DNA of 61,671 nucleotides, from positions 1 to 61,671 of the forward strand of contig CACMQN010000004.1 of assembly GCA_902615855.1 (NCBI GenBank), read 5' to 3'. The DNA is from an uncultured Candidatus Actinomarina sp. (GTDB lineage Bacteria; Actinomycetota; Acidimicrobiia; Actinomarinales; Actinomarinaceae). Positions within the stretch are counted from its first letter, which is position 1; each line of letters begins with the position of its first letter. Shown in pieces: positions 38,500-45,921 of this stretch. Both the position numbers and the translations under genes were made by a program. The notes under the pieces were generated by a model that was given only the letters and a program-made list of their open reading frames with translations, made no database searches and was not told the DNA's origin.

Positions 38500-39516
38500 A
38501 TGCATATAAAAAAATTTTTAAAACCTAAAAACTTTATCCTATGCAGTTTTTTATTCATTACTGCATGTATTGAGGATGCTCCTCTTGACTCTTTAAGTCC
38601 AGCTGGTCCCTATGCAAGAACAATTGATGAGTTGTTTTGGTTAACATTTTGGATTGCAGTTGTTATATTCTTTATTGTTCAAGGTGCTTTACTATTTTCA
38701 GTTTTTTATTTTAAAGATTCTCCAGACAAACCTGAGCCTAAACAAATTCATGGAAATAATTTTTTAGAAATTTTGTGGACAATAATTCCGGTAATTATTT
38801 TAGCTTCTATCGCGGTTCCTACAGTAAGAACAATATTTGATCTTGCAAGAGAACCTGATGATGCTCTAAAAATTGAAGTAATTGGCCACCAGTGGTGGTT
38901 TGAGTATAAATATCCAGATTATGGGATAACGACAGCAAATGTACTTGTAATTCCTGAAGATACTCCAATTAGATTAGAGATGTGGTCAAATGATGTCCTT
39001 CATAATTACTGGGTTCCTAAATTAAATGGAAAAAGGTATCTTGTTCCTGGACAGAAAACTTATTTGAATTTACATGCTGATAATGCAGAAGAGTTCTGGG
39101 CACAATGTGGAGAATACTGTGGATTAAGTCACTCAAAAATGAGAGGTAGAGTTTTATCAATGTCTGAATCAGATTTTGATGCCTGGGTAATTAATGAACA
39201 AAAAAATGCTGACAATAAACTTTCTGAAGGTTCCTTGGCATATGAAGGGCAGCAGGTATATCTAAATGCAGGCTGTACCCAATGCCATGTTATTGGTGGA
39301 GTTTGGGATGTTCAAGGTGAACGGATAGCGCCCAACTTAACACATTTTGCAAATAGAAATGTCTTTGCAGGAGCAGCATTAAAAAACAATAGTGAAAATT
39401 TAACGAAATGGTTAGCAAATCCAGCTGAGTTAAAACCAGGTACTTTCATGCCTAATCTAGAATTGACTGAGAGAGAGATTGAAGCTTTAATAGAATATTT
39501 AGGAACACTTAAATGA
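38500..39516 (+). CDS. ctaC: Cytochrome c oxidase subunit II fused to cytochrome c (caa3 type)
   Basis: Accepts electrons through a fused haem c and the CuA centre. The 338-aa product has a lipoprotein signal (FLFITAC), two membrane segments, GHQWWFEYKYPDYG, and the CuA ligands CGEYCGLSHSKM. The C-terminal domain has one haem-binding CTQCH and an axial-Met candidate in PGTFMPN. This fusion is the caa3 architecture, so a separate small cytochrome c may not be needed. Its stop overlaps the ctaD start by 4 nt. Confidence 0.96.
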   Translation: MHIKKFLKPKNFILCSFLFITACIEDAPLDSLSPAGPYARTIDELFWLTFWIAVVIFFIVQGALLFSVFYFKDSPDKPEPKQIHGNNFLEILWTIIPVIILASIAVPTVRTIFDLAREPDDALKIEVIGHQWWFEYKYPDYGITTANVLVIPEDTPIRLEMWSNDVLHNYWVPKLNGKRYLVPGQKTYLNLHADNAEEFWAQCGEYCGLSHSKMRGRVLSMSESDFDAWVINEQKNADNKLSEGSLAYEGQQVYLNAGCTQCHVIGGVWDVQGERIAPNLTHFANRNVFAGAALKNNSENLTKWLANPAELKPGTFMPNLELTEREIEALIEYLGTLK

Positions 39517-41501
39517 CAAAAATTATAGAACCAAAAAAACAAAGGAATATTTTTTCAAGACCCTCCTCTGAAGAAGGTGTGTGGAGCTGGATCACAACTG
39601 TTGATCATAAAAGGATTGGCATAATGTATGGTTATGCTGCATTTTTCTTTTTGCTAGTCGGCGGGCTTGAAGCTCTTTTATTAAGAATCCAGTTATCCCA
39701 ACCAGATAACAACTTCTTGAGTGCTGCTGAATATAATGCAATGTTTACAATGCACGGAACAACAATGATATTTTTAGCAATCATGCCGATAAGTGCTGCA
39801 TTTTTTAATTATCTTTTACCGTTACAAATTGGAGCAAGAGATGTGGCTTTTCCAAGACTAAATGCACTTTCTTTTTGGATATTTATTGCAGGTGGATTGT
39901 TTCTATACTCAACTTTTCTTTTTGGTACAGCCGGTGCTCCAGAAGGAGGTTATCTAGCTGAGGAAGTCAGTCGATTGGCTTCAGCACCTAATGGTGGCTG
40001 GTTTGGATACCAACCTAATGCAGGGCTTAAGTATTCACCTGGTACCGCAATGGACTATTGGGCAATCGGACTTCAGATTCTAGGTATTGCATCCCTCGTT
40101 TCAGCATTTAATTTCATCACAACAATTCTTAACATGAGAACTAAAGGAATGAGATTAATGAGAATGCCAGTATTTACCTGGATGACATTTGCCGTTTCAT
40201 TCCTTCTCGCTTTTTCTTTACCAATAATTGCAATTGCGTTATTTTTCGTGACATTTGATAGACAATTTGGGACAACTTTCTTTCTCACTGAAGGTGGTGG
40301 CGATCCAGTGTTATGGCAACATCTATTTTGGTTATTTGGTCATCCAGAAGTTTATATTCTTATACTTCCAGCTTTTGGGATAGTTTCAGAGGTCCTCCCA
40401 ACTTTTTCAAGAAAACCATTATTTGGATATCCAGCAATAGTATTTGCTGGATTTGGAATTGCATTTATTGGGTTTGGTGTCTGGGCACATCATATGTTTG
40501 CATCTGCAATTAGTCCTGTGGCACAGGCTGGATTTGGCCTATCAACAATGATTATCGCAGTACCTACAGGGGTTAAAATATTTAATTGGCTTGGGACAAT
40601 TTGGGGAGGAAGGCTAACTCTTAATACCCCGATGTTATTTGCTTTAGGATTTATAGGGATGTTTGTAATTGGTGGCTTAAGTGGTGTTACACATTCAGTG
40701 GTGCCAGCAGATACACAACAAACAGATACATATTATATAGTTGCACATTTCCACTATGTACTTTTTGGTGGTGCTCTTTTTGGAATTTTTTCAGGACTTT
40801 ATTTCTGGTTTCCAAAAGTATGGGGAAGAATGTACAACGAGACAATGGGGAAAATTCACTTTTGGCTAATGATTATTGGTTTTAACTTAACTTTTGGACC
40901 AATGCATTGGTTAGGACTACAGGGTCAAGTTAGAAGAACTTGGGTGTATGCTGAAGAAACCAATCTTGGATTTTGGAATCTAATTGTTACGATTGGTGCA
41001 TTTATTTTAGCCATTGCAACTCTTGTTTTTATGGCAAACTGGATATATTCAAGAAGAAAAGGTGAGGTTTCTCCTTTTGATCCCTGGGACGCAAGAACAA
41101 TTGAGTGGAGTATTCCTTCTCCTACTCCGGTTTGGAATTTTTCAAAGGCACCTGAAGTTAAATCGCTAGATGATTTTTGGCATCAAAAGTATGGAGAAGA
41201 TGAGGATGGTAGAGCAGTAAGGAGAGAAGGTACGGATGAGTTGTTACTACAACTTGAGGAAGAAGGACTAAATCCAAAAGAGGAAATACATCTTCCTAGC
41301 CCATCTTATTTTCCAGTAATTATGGCTTTTGGTCTTCCTTTTTTGGGATATGCAATAATTTACAAATCGATACCACTAGCATTGATTGGTGTAATTATGC
41401 TACTGATTGGTGGTTTTGGTTGGGGAACTGAGCCTCTAGAGGAAGAGTTTGAAAGCTCAGAAGAAGAGCCAGAATCTGGAGAGTCTAAAAACTATGAGTG
41501 A
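39513..41501 (+). CDS. ctaD: Cytochrome c oxidase subunit I
   Basis: Catalytic subunit with haem a and the haem a3-CuB centre. The 662-aa product has about 12 membrane segments, FTMHGTTMIFLAIMP, the CuB/tyrosine motif GHPEVYILILPAFG (Glu present, A1-type), WAHHMF, the K-channel residues in VPTGVKIFNW, and VAHFHYVLFGG. Beyond residue 550 it adds a soluble part, two further hydrophobic segments and an extremely acidic tail (EEEFESSEEEPESGES), longer than a minimal subunit I. The tail overlaps the ctaE start by 8 nt. Confidence 0.97.
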   Translation: MTKIIEPKKQRNIFSRPSSEEGVWSWITTVDHKRIGIMYGYAAFFFLLVGGLEALLLRIQLSQPDNNFLSAAEYNAMFTMHGTTMIFLAIMPISAAFFNYLLPLQIGARDVAFPRLNALSFWIFIAGGLFLYSTFLFGTAGAPEGGYLAEEVSRLASAPNGGWFGYQPNAGLKYSPGTAMDYWAIGLQILGIASLVSAFNFITTILNMRTKGMRLMRMPVFTWMTFAVSFLLAFSLPIIAIALFFVTFDRQFGTTFFLTEGGGDPVLWQHLFWLFGHPEVYILILPAFGIVSEVLPTFSRKPLFGYPAIVFAGFGIAFIGFGVWAHHMFASAISPVAQAGFGLSTMIIAVPTGVKIFNWLGTIWGGRLTLNTPMLFALGFIGMFVIGGLSGVTHSVVPADTQQTDTYYIVAHFHYVLFGGALFGIFSGLYFWFPKVWGRMYNETMGKIHFWLMIIGFNLTFGPMHWLGLQGQVRRTWVYAEETNLGFWNLIVTIGAFILAIATLVFMANWIYSRRKGEVSPFDPWDARTIEWSIPSPTPVWNFSKAPEVKSLDDFWHQKYGEDEDGRAVRREGTDELLLQLEEEGLNPKEEIHLPSPSYFPVIMAFGLPFLGYAIIYKSIPLALIGVIMLLIGGFGWGTEPLEEEFESSEEEPESGESKNYE

Positions 41502-42078
41502 TGCCCAAGCTTATCCTCATGAACCAACTGGAGTTGAAACAAGAAAATTAGGGTTTTGGGTATTTTTATCAACCGAAATCTTATTTTTTGGAACCTTAAT
41601 CACTACTTTTTTAATCTTTAAAGGTAGGGATTTTCCAGGTATCAAATTAACTGATGTTTACGATATTCCATTTACATCTGTCAGTTCTTTCGTTTTGTTA
41701 ATGAGCTCATTAACAATGGTCCTCGCGCACAACGCCCTTGAGACTAATGATCAAGAAAAAACTAGGGTTTGGTTACTTGCAACAGCTATGCTTGGTGCTG
41801 TTTTTTTAGCTGGCCAAATTTATGAGTTTACAGAGTTTTATCATAAGGGGTTTGAACTATCAACCAACATCTTTAGTTCAACTTTTTATGTTTTGACTGG
41901 CTTTCATGGACTTCATGTATTTATTGGTGTTGTTTTGTTACTAGCTTTATGGGGTATTGGACAAAGACAAAAAGGCCTATCTTTAAATGAAGGTATGAAT
42001 CTTGAATTTATTGCACTTTATTGGCACTTTGTTGACATTGTTTGGATTGTGTTGTTTACGGTAGTCTATCTTATCTAA
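41494..42078 (+). CDS. ctaE: Cytochrome c oxidase subunit III
   Basis: Structural subunit of the aa3-type oxidase. Taking the ATG at 41494 (MSDAQAYPHEPTGVETRKLG) gives 194 aa with five membrane segments, FWVFLSTEILFFGTL, FHGLHVFIGVVLLL and YWHFVDIVWIVLF. The alternative upstream ATG at 41449 would only add residues encoded within the ctaD tail, so 41494 is preferred. Its TAA shares one base with the next ATG. Confidence 0.95.
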   Translation: MSDAQAYPHEPTGVETRKLGFWVFLSTEILFFGTLITTFLIFKGRDFPGIKLTDVYDIPFTSVSSFVLLMSSLTMVLAHNALETNDQEKTRVWLLATAMLGAVFLAGQIYEFTEFYHKGFELSTNIFSSTFYVLTGFHGLHVFIGVVLLLALWGIGQRQKGLSLNEGMNLEFIALYWHFVDIVWIVLFTVVYLI

Positions 42079-42377
42079 TGTCAGAAACACATAAAGAACA
42101 CCCCAGCCCAACAAAATATGTACAAATTGCAATTGTTCTAGCAATACTTACAGCAATCGAGGTTGCACTATATTACACAGAAGATATTGTTGGAGCTCTT
42201 GCACCACCATTATTGATTATTTTAGCTGTTGGGAAATTTGTAATTGTGGTGGGTTGGTTTATGCACCTAAGATATGAAAATAGTTTGGTAAATAAATTTT
42301 TCGCTGGTGGAATGATTCTTGCTTTGATATTGTTTGCAATTGTAATGATTGAGCGTGCTGTAGGTAATTTCTTTTAA
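42078..42377 (+). CDS. Cytochrome c oxidase subunit IV-like protein (CtaF/COX4 type)
   Basis: Small oxidase subunit. From the ATG at 42078, which shares a base with the ctaE stop in TAATG, it is 99 aa (MSETHKEHPSPTKYV) with three membrane segments. The stretch VALYYTEDIVGALAPPLLIILAVGKFVIVVGWFMHLRYE matches the prokaryotic cytochrome c oxidase subunit IV family. Its place between ctaE and ctaG supports the call. Confidence 0.9.
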   Translation: MSETHKEHPSPTKYVQIAIVLAILTAIEVALYYTEDIVGALAPPLLIILAVGKFVIVVGWFMHLRYENSLVNKFFAGGMILALILFAIVMIERAVGNFF

Positions 42378-42378
42378 T

Positions 42379-43155
42379 ATGATTCTTGAATGGCATCCAC
42401 ATTTTGACGTATGGGCACTTATTATCTCATTAGTTATATTTTTTGAATACACAACGGATAACAATGAATTAAAAAAACCAAAGAGAAAATTTTGGTATTC
42501 TGGCTTGTTTATTCTCTGGCTCTCTACAGACTGGCCAATACATGATATTGGAGAAAAGTATTTATTTTCAGTTCACTCTGTTGAGCATCTTGTACTGGCA
42601 CTTGTTTCTCCCCCATTGCTTCTTCTTGGTCTACACAGTTCACAGAAAAAACTAATATCAATAAATCCTTTTATAAATCTTCTTAAAATCACTAGTAAAC
42701 CTGTAGTTGCTTTCTTTTTATTTAATTTTGTAATGGTAGGAATGCATTGGAGTACAGTTGTTAACTTGATGGTCACTAATCATATATTCCATTTTTTTGT
42801 ACATTCAATAATGTTGCTTGTATCACTTAACATGTGGGTCCCAGTTATTGGTTTCAGCGATAAAGTAAAAAGGTTAAGTTCAGCTGCAAGCATAGGATAC
42901 CTGTTCTTACAATCATTATTACCGACAGTGCCTGCAAGTTTCTTAGCATTTGGTACCGAACCTCTATATTCAGCATATGTTGGCATTGATAACATATTTA
43001 ATATTTCTACTTTGAATGACCAGGTTCTTGGTGGATTAATTTTGAAATTAGGTGGAGGAATAATTCTTTGGGTATCTATATTAACAATTTGGATGAGATG
43101 GTACAAAACAGAAAAAACCTTTGATGACGTGGTTAGAAATGTCTCATCAGACTAA
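42379..43155 (+). CDS. ctaG: Cytochrome c oxidase assembly protein CtaG (caa3 type)
   Basis: Membrane assembly factor for caa3 oxidase, thought to help copper insertion. The 258-aa product has about seven membrane segments and conserved motifs: LSTDWPIHDIGEKYLFSVHSVEHLVLALVSPPLLLLG, GMHWSTVVNLMV, LNMWVPVIG and LLPTVPASFLAF. It follows the subunit IV gene by 1 nt. Confidence 0.92.
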   Translation: MILEWHPHFDVWALIISLVIFFEYTTDNNELKKPKRKFWYSGLFILWLSTDWPIHDIGEKYLFSVHSVEHLVLALVSPPLLLLGLHSSQKKLISINPFINLLKITSKPVVAFFLFNFVMVGMHWSTVVNLMVTNHIFHFFVHSIMLLVSLNMWVPVIGFSDKVKRLSSAASIGYLFLQSLLPTVPASFLAFGTEPLYSAYVGIDNIFNISTLNDQVLGGLILKLGGGIILWVSILTIWMRWYKTEKTFDDVVRNVSSD

Positions 43156-43171
43156 AATTTAAATAAATCCT

Positions 43172-44263
43172 ATGGACGAAAAATTAGTAGAACAAATAAG
43201 TACAGATACAGGTGTACCTCAAGAATTGGTTTCTCGTTCAGCACAAGCTAGAGCGCAAGCTAATGGAGTTGATGTTAACGCAATTCTCGCAAGTTGGTCC
43301 AGCGGAGAAGCTCCAGTAGTGAGTTCTGCTCCTGCAGAAACGATTGTAGAAGAGGCTCCTGCAGAAACGGTTGTAGAAGAGGCTCCTGCAGAAACGGTTG
43401 TAGAAGAGGCTCCTGCAGAAACAGTGCTTAGTTATGTTGATGAAGATATTCCCCCACCAGCTCAACTCTCAGTTAAGATTTTTAGAGCTTTACAGTACGG
43501 AACAGTTTTTGGAATCGTTGCTGGGTTTATTCAGGCGTTTATTGTAAGTTCATATCTTTATGAAGGTCTAATTCTTGAGTCTGAAACTCTAAATTTAATT
43601 GCAAACTATACGCCTACTCAGTACATTTTGAATATTGCTTTAACTACAACTTTTTTTGCTGTAATAAGTTCAATAAACTTAAAAAAAATTCTAGAAAAAA
43701 ATTATGAAGGTTTTGGAATTCTTACAAATGATAGGGAGTCGTTATTTCTTGGAGTTGGCCTTGGTTTAATATTTGGTTCTTCTATTGGATTTGTAATAAC
43801 TTCAGATATTGGTGTAACGATTGAAGCAATACTTGAAGACGACGTTACAACCTATTTAATACCAGTAATTGGATCTTTCTGGAGAATTGTATTGTTTTCA
43901 ACTGTCTCTCAAGCAATAATTGCTTCAATCGTGATCGTCCTTGGTATACCTAAAGGTTTGGACATATATGAGCTGAAAGAGGCAAATGTAATTAGAAATA
44001 GAGTGACTGGATCTATTGTAATTCCGTTGGGGGCAATTTTATTTGGTGGTGTAATATCAGTTTTAATTTCTCAAGTATTTATTAATTTTCACGATTATGC
44101 ACCTTTATTTGCTCTGATAATATCTGCGGCAATTTTACTATTTGCTTCGGTGATGAGTTCTGCGCCAAAGATTAAAATTACTAGAAACGAAGTGCTTATC
44201 GCTGCAGCAGGGGTTATCACATTAACTGTAATAATTGCTAGTGTGGCTGCGAGTCAGAATTAA
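43172..44263 (+). CDS. Membrane protein with N-terminal helical domain and Glu-Ala-Pro repeats
   Basis: A 363-aa protein of three parts. Residues 1-48 (QISTDTGVPQELVSRSAQARAQANGVDVNAILASW) form a small helical domain resembling UBA- or E3-binding-like three-helix modules. Residues 53-85 are tandem EEAPAETVV repeats. The remainder has about seven hydrophobic segments. It lies 16 nt after ctaG and is the last gene of the cox cluster. I do not recognise a named family. It may be an oxidase-associated or lineage-specific envelope protein; this is inference from position. Confidence 0.7.
   Translation: MDEKLVEQISTDTGVPQELVSRSAQARAQANGVDVNAILASWSSGEAPVVSSAPAETIVEEAPAETVVEEAPAETVVEEAPAETVLSYVDEDIPPPAQLSVKIFRALQYGTVFGIVAGFIQAFIVSSYLYEGLILESETLNLIANYTPTQYILNIALTTTFFAVISSINLKKILEKNYEGFGILTNDRESLFLGVGLGLIFGSSIGFVITSDIGVTIEAILEDDVTTYLIPVIGSFWRIVLFSTVSQAIIASIVIVLGIPKGLDIYELKEANVIRNRVTGSIVIPLGAILFGGVISVLISQVFINFHDYAPLFALIISAAILLFASVMSSAPKIKITRNEVLIAAAGVITLTVIIASVAASQN
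43328..43426 (+). repeat. In-frame tandem repeat, 27-nt unit, 3.7 copies
   Basis: Three full copies (43328-43354, 43355-43381, 43382-43408) and one partial copy of a 27-nt unit beginning gctcctgcagaaacg. Copies differ by one base, so they arose recently by slippage or unequal exchange. Each encodes APAET(V/I)VEE, forming an acidic Pro-Ala linker. Copy number is likely to vary between strains. Confidence 0.95.
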
Positions 44264-44298
44264 TTTAACAAAAATCGAATACATTATTTTTAAATGAC

Positions 44299-44307
44299 TG
44301 CTATATT
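44299..44307 (+). promoter_or_regulatory. Extended -10 promoter of the aceA leader
   Basis: TGCTATATT fits an extended -10 (TGn-TATAAT). With standard spacing transcription starts at 44314, exactly on the A of the leader-peptide ATG. No convincing -35 is seen, as usual for extended -10 promoters. Confidence 0.55.
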
Positions 44308-44313
44308 GTTTTC

Positions 44314-44358
44314 ATGCAAAATTTAAACGCGTCAAAAGTAGTGGTGATTTATACATAA
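44314..44358 (+). CDS. Predicted leaderless leader peptide of an attenuator
   Basis: A 14-codon ORF encoding MQNLNASKVVVIYT, then TAA at 44356-44358. Codons 9-12 are Val-Val-Val-Ile (GTA GTG GTG ATT). Its ATG coincides with the predicted transcription start. It is followed by an antiterminator (44361-44370 with 44383-44392) and a terminator (44386-44411). A ribosome stalled on the Val/Ile codons would leave the antiterminator free, while one reaching the stop would cover 44361-44370 and let the terminator form. The consecutive Val codons recall actinobacterial ilvB leader peptides, but the downstream genes are glyoxylate-shunt genes. Confidence 0.55.
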   Translation: MQNLNASKVVVIYT

Positions 44359-44360
44359 TC

Positions 44361-44392
44361 TGCCCTGTCTTATGCGTTTGATGGACCGGGCA
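44361..44392 (+). promoter_or_regulatory. Predicted antiterminator hairpin
   Basis: Bases 44361-44370 (TGCCCTGTCT) pair with 44383-44392 (GGACCGGGCA) with one mismatch and one G-U. This uses the left arm of the terminator at 44386-44391, so the two structures are mutually exclusive. An additional upstream pairing, AAACGC (44325-44330) with GCGTTT (44374-44379), could form before translation and release the terminator. Confidence 0.5.
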
Positions 44393-44411
44393 AATAGCCC
44401 GGATTTTTTTT
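44386..44411 (+). terminator. Intrinsic terminator / attenuator ahead of the aceA operon
   Basis: CCGGGC-AAATA-GCCCGG is a perfect 6-bp GC-only stem with a 5-nt loop, followed by A and eight Ts. It is strikingly GC-rich for this genome. It lies between the predicted promoter and the ribosome-binding site GAAAGG of the 74-aa gene, so it must act conditionally for the operon to be read from this promoter. Confidence 0.85.
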
Positions 44412-44423
44412 GAAAGGAAAAAA

Positions 44424-44648
44424 ATGATTGACGAGAATACATTTTACGATGAAGAATATTACGAAAAAGACGATGAAAAGAATTCTTCAAAATTTGTGAA
44501 TAATTTTCTTTCTTTTGAAGATAAAATTTTTAGGGCTCCTTACAACTTTTTGAAAAAAATAGGAATTGTACAAACTTATCGAAATGTTGCAAAAAAATTA
44601 AAACAAACAAAAGATGACATTTACGAAAGTTTTTATGATGGAGAATAA
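44424..44648 (+). CDS. Small acidic protein, function unknown
   Basis: A 74-aa product with a very acidic N-terminus ([19 protein letters not shown]), then an amphipathic basic section containing [26 protein letters not shown]. No membrane segment. A GAAAGG ribosome-binding site lies 5 nt before the ATG. Its end overlaps the aceA start, so translation is coupled. I do not recognise a family. It is the first gene behind the attenuator and could be a small regulator or accessory protein for the glyoxylate shunt, which is inference. Confidence 0.65.
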   Translation: MIDENTFYDEEYYEKDDEKNSSKFVNNFLSFEDKIFRAPYNFLKKIGIVQTYRNVAKKLKQTKDDIYESFYDGE

Positions 44649-45921
44649 AAATCATTTGGATCCCTCTTTACTAAGTGAAGAATGGAAAACAAACCCCAGG
44701 TGGAAAGATACAAAGCGTAACTTTTCTGCTGAAGATGTTGTTTCGTTAAGAAATTCCATTCAAATTGAGTATTCCCTCTCTCAAAATGGTTCAACAAATT
44801 TATGGAACTTACTCAATCGTAAAGATGAGTGGGTTTCAGCTTTAGGGGCATTATCAGGCAATCAAGCAGTGCAGATGGCAAAGGCTGGGCTTGAAGCAAT
44901 TTATTTAAGTGGTTGGCAAGTTGCGGCTGACTCAAATCTTGGAGATACAACTTACCCTGATCAATCATTATATCCAAGCAATAGTGCACCCAATCTTGCC
45001 AAAAAAATAAATAATGCTTTATTAAGAGCTGAGCAAGTTGATAAAACTGACGGTATCGATTCAACAAATTATATTGTTCCAATTGTTGCAGATGGAGAAG
45101 CAGGTTTTGGTGGAGCATTAAATGTATTTGAACTTACTAAAAAATTCATTGAAGCTGGTGTTGCTGCGGTTCACTTTGAAGACCAGCTTGCCGCAGAAAA
45201 AAAATGTGGACATATGGGTGGAAAAGTTTTAGTACCTACCAGTCAGCATATTCGAACATTAACATCTGCGAGACTAGCAGCCGATACTCTTGGTGTTCCA
45301 CTTGTAATCATCGCAAGAACTGATGCTTTAGGTGCAAATTTGCTAACAAGTGACATCGATGAAATTGATGCAGAGTTTGTTACTGGAGAAAGAACAGCAG
45401 AAGGATTTTATAGAGTAAATAATGGTCCAGATGCAGCTATCTCAAGAGCACTTTCTTATGCTCCTTATTCTGATTTGGTTTGGTGTGAAACTGGAAAACC
45501 TGACCTCGGTTTTGCAAAGGATTTTGCAGATGCAATTCATGAGAAGTATCCAAACAAGCTGATGGCTTATAATTGTTCCCCATCTTTTAATTGGAAAGCC
45601 TCTTTAAATGAAAAAGAAATAGAAACATTTCAAGAGCAATTAAATTCATTTGGTTACAAATTTCAGTTCATTACATTGGCAGGGTTTCATGCCTTAAACA
45701 CATCAATGTTTGAACTAGCTTCAAATTACAAAGGTGGAAATATGTCATCTTATGTAGAACTTCAGGAGAAAGAATTCTCACTTGAAGAAAAAGGGTTTAC
45801 GTCAGTAAAACACCAGAGAGAAGTTGGAGCTGGTTATTTTGATAAAGTATCAACAATTATTTCTGGAGGAGATGCCTCAACATTAGCACTGGAGGGGTCC
45901 ACTGAAGAAGAACAGTTTTAA
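44635..45921 (+). CDS. aceA: Isocitrate lyase
   Basis: Splits isocitrate to glyoxylate and succinate, the first step of the glyoxylate shunt. The ATG at 44635 gives 428 aa beginning [20 protein letters not shown], the normal family N-terminus. The catalytic loop [45 protein letters not shown] and the C-terminal [10 protein letters not shown] are all present. It overlaps the 74-aa gene by 14 nt and shares one base with the aceB start, so the three genes form one translational unit under the leader attenuator. Confidence 0.96.
   Translation: MMENKNHLDPSLLSEEWKTNPRWKDTKRNFSAEDVVSLRNSIQIEYSLSQNGSTNLWNLLNRKDEWVSALGALSGNQAVQMAKAGLEAIYLSGWQVAADSNLGDTTYPDQSLYPSNSAPNLAKKINNALLRAEQVDKTDGIDSTNYIVPIVADGEAGFGGALNVFELTKKFIEAGVAAVHFEDQLAAEKKCGHMGGKVLVPTSQHIRTLTSARLAADTLGVPLVIIARTDALGANLLTSDIDEIDAEFVTGERTAEGFYRVNNGPDAAISRALSYAPYSDLVWCETGKPDLGFAKDFADAIHEKYPNKLMAYNCSPSFNWKASLNEKEIETFQEQLNSFGYKFQFITLAGFHALNTSMFELASNYKGGNMSSYVELQEKEFSLEEKGFTSVKHQREVGAGYFDKVSTIISGGDASTLALEGSTEEEQF

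Noticed and set aside
43328-43426. Tandem repeats as a CRISPR array
   Set aside because: Repeats are head-to-tail without spacers, and encode an in-frame peptide linker.
44264-44423. Glycine riboswitch ahead of aceA/aceB, as known before malate synthase in some marine bacteria
   Set aside because: The conserved glycine-aptamer segments are absent; the leader is better explained by a translated attenuator.
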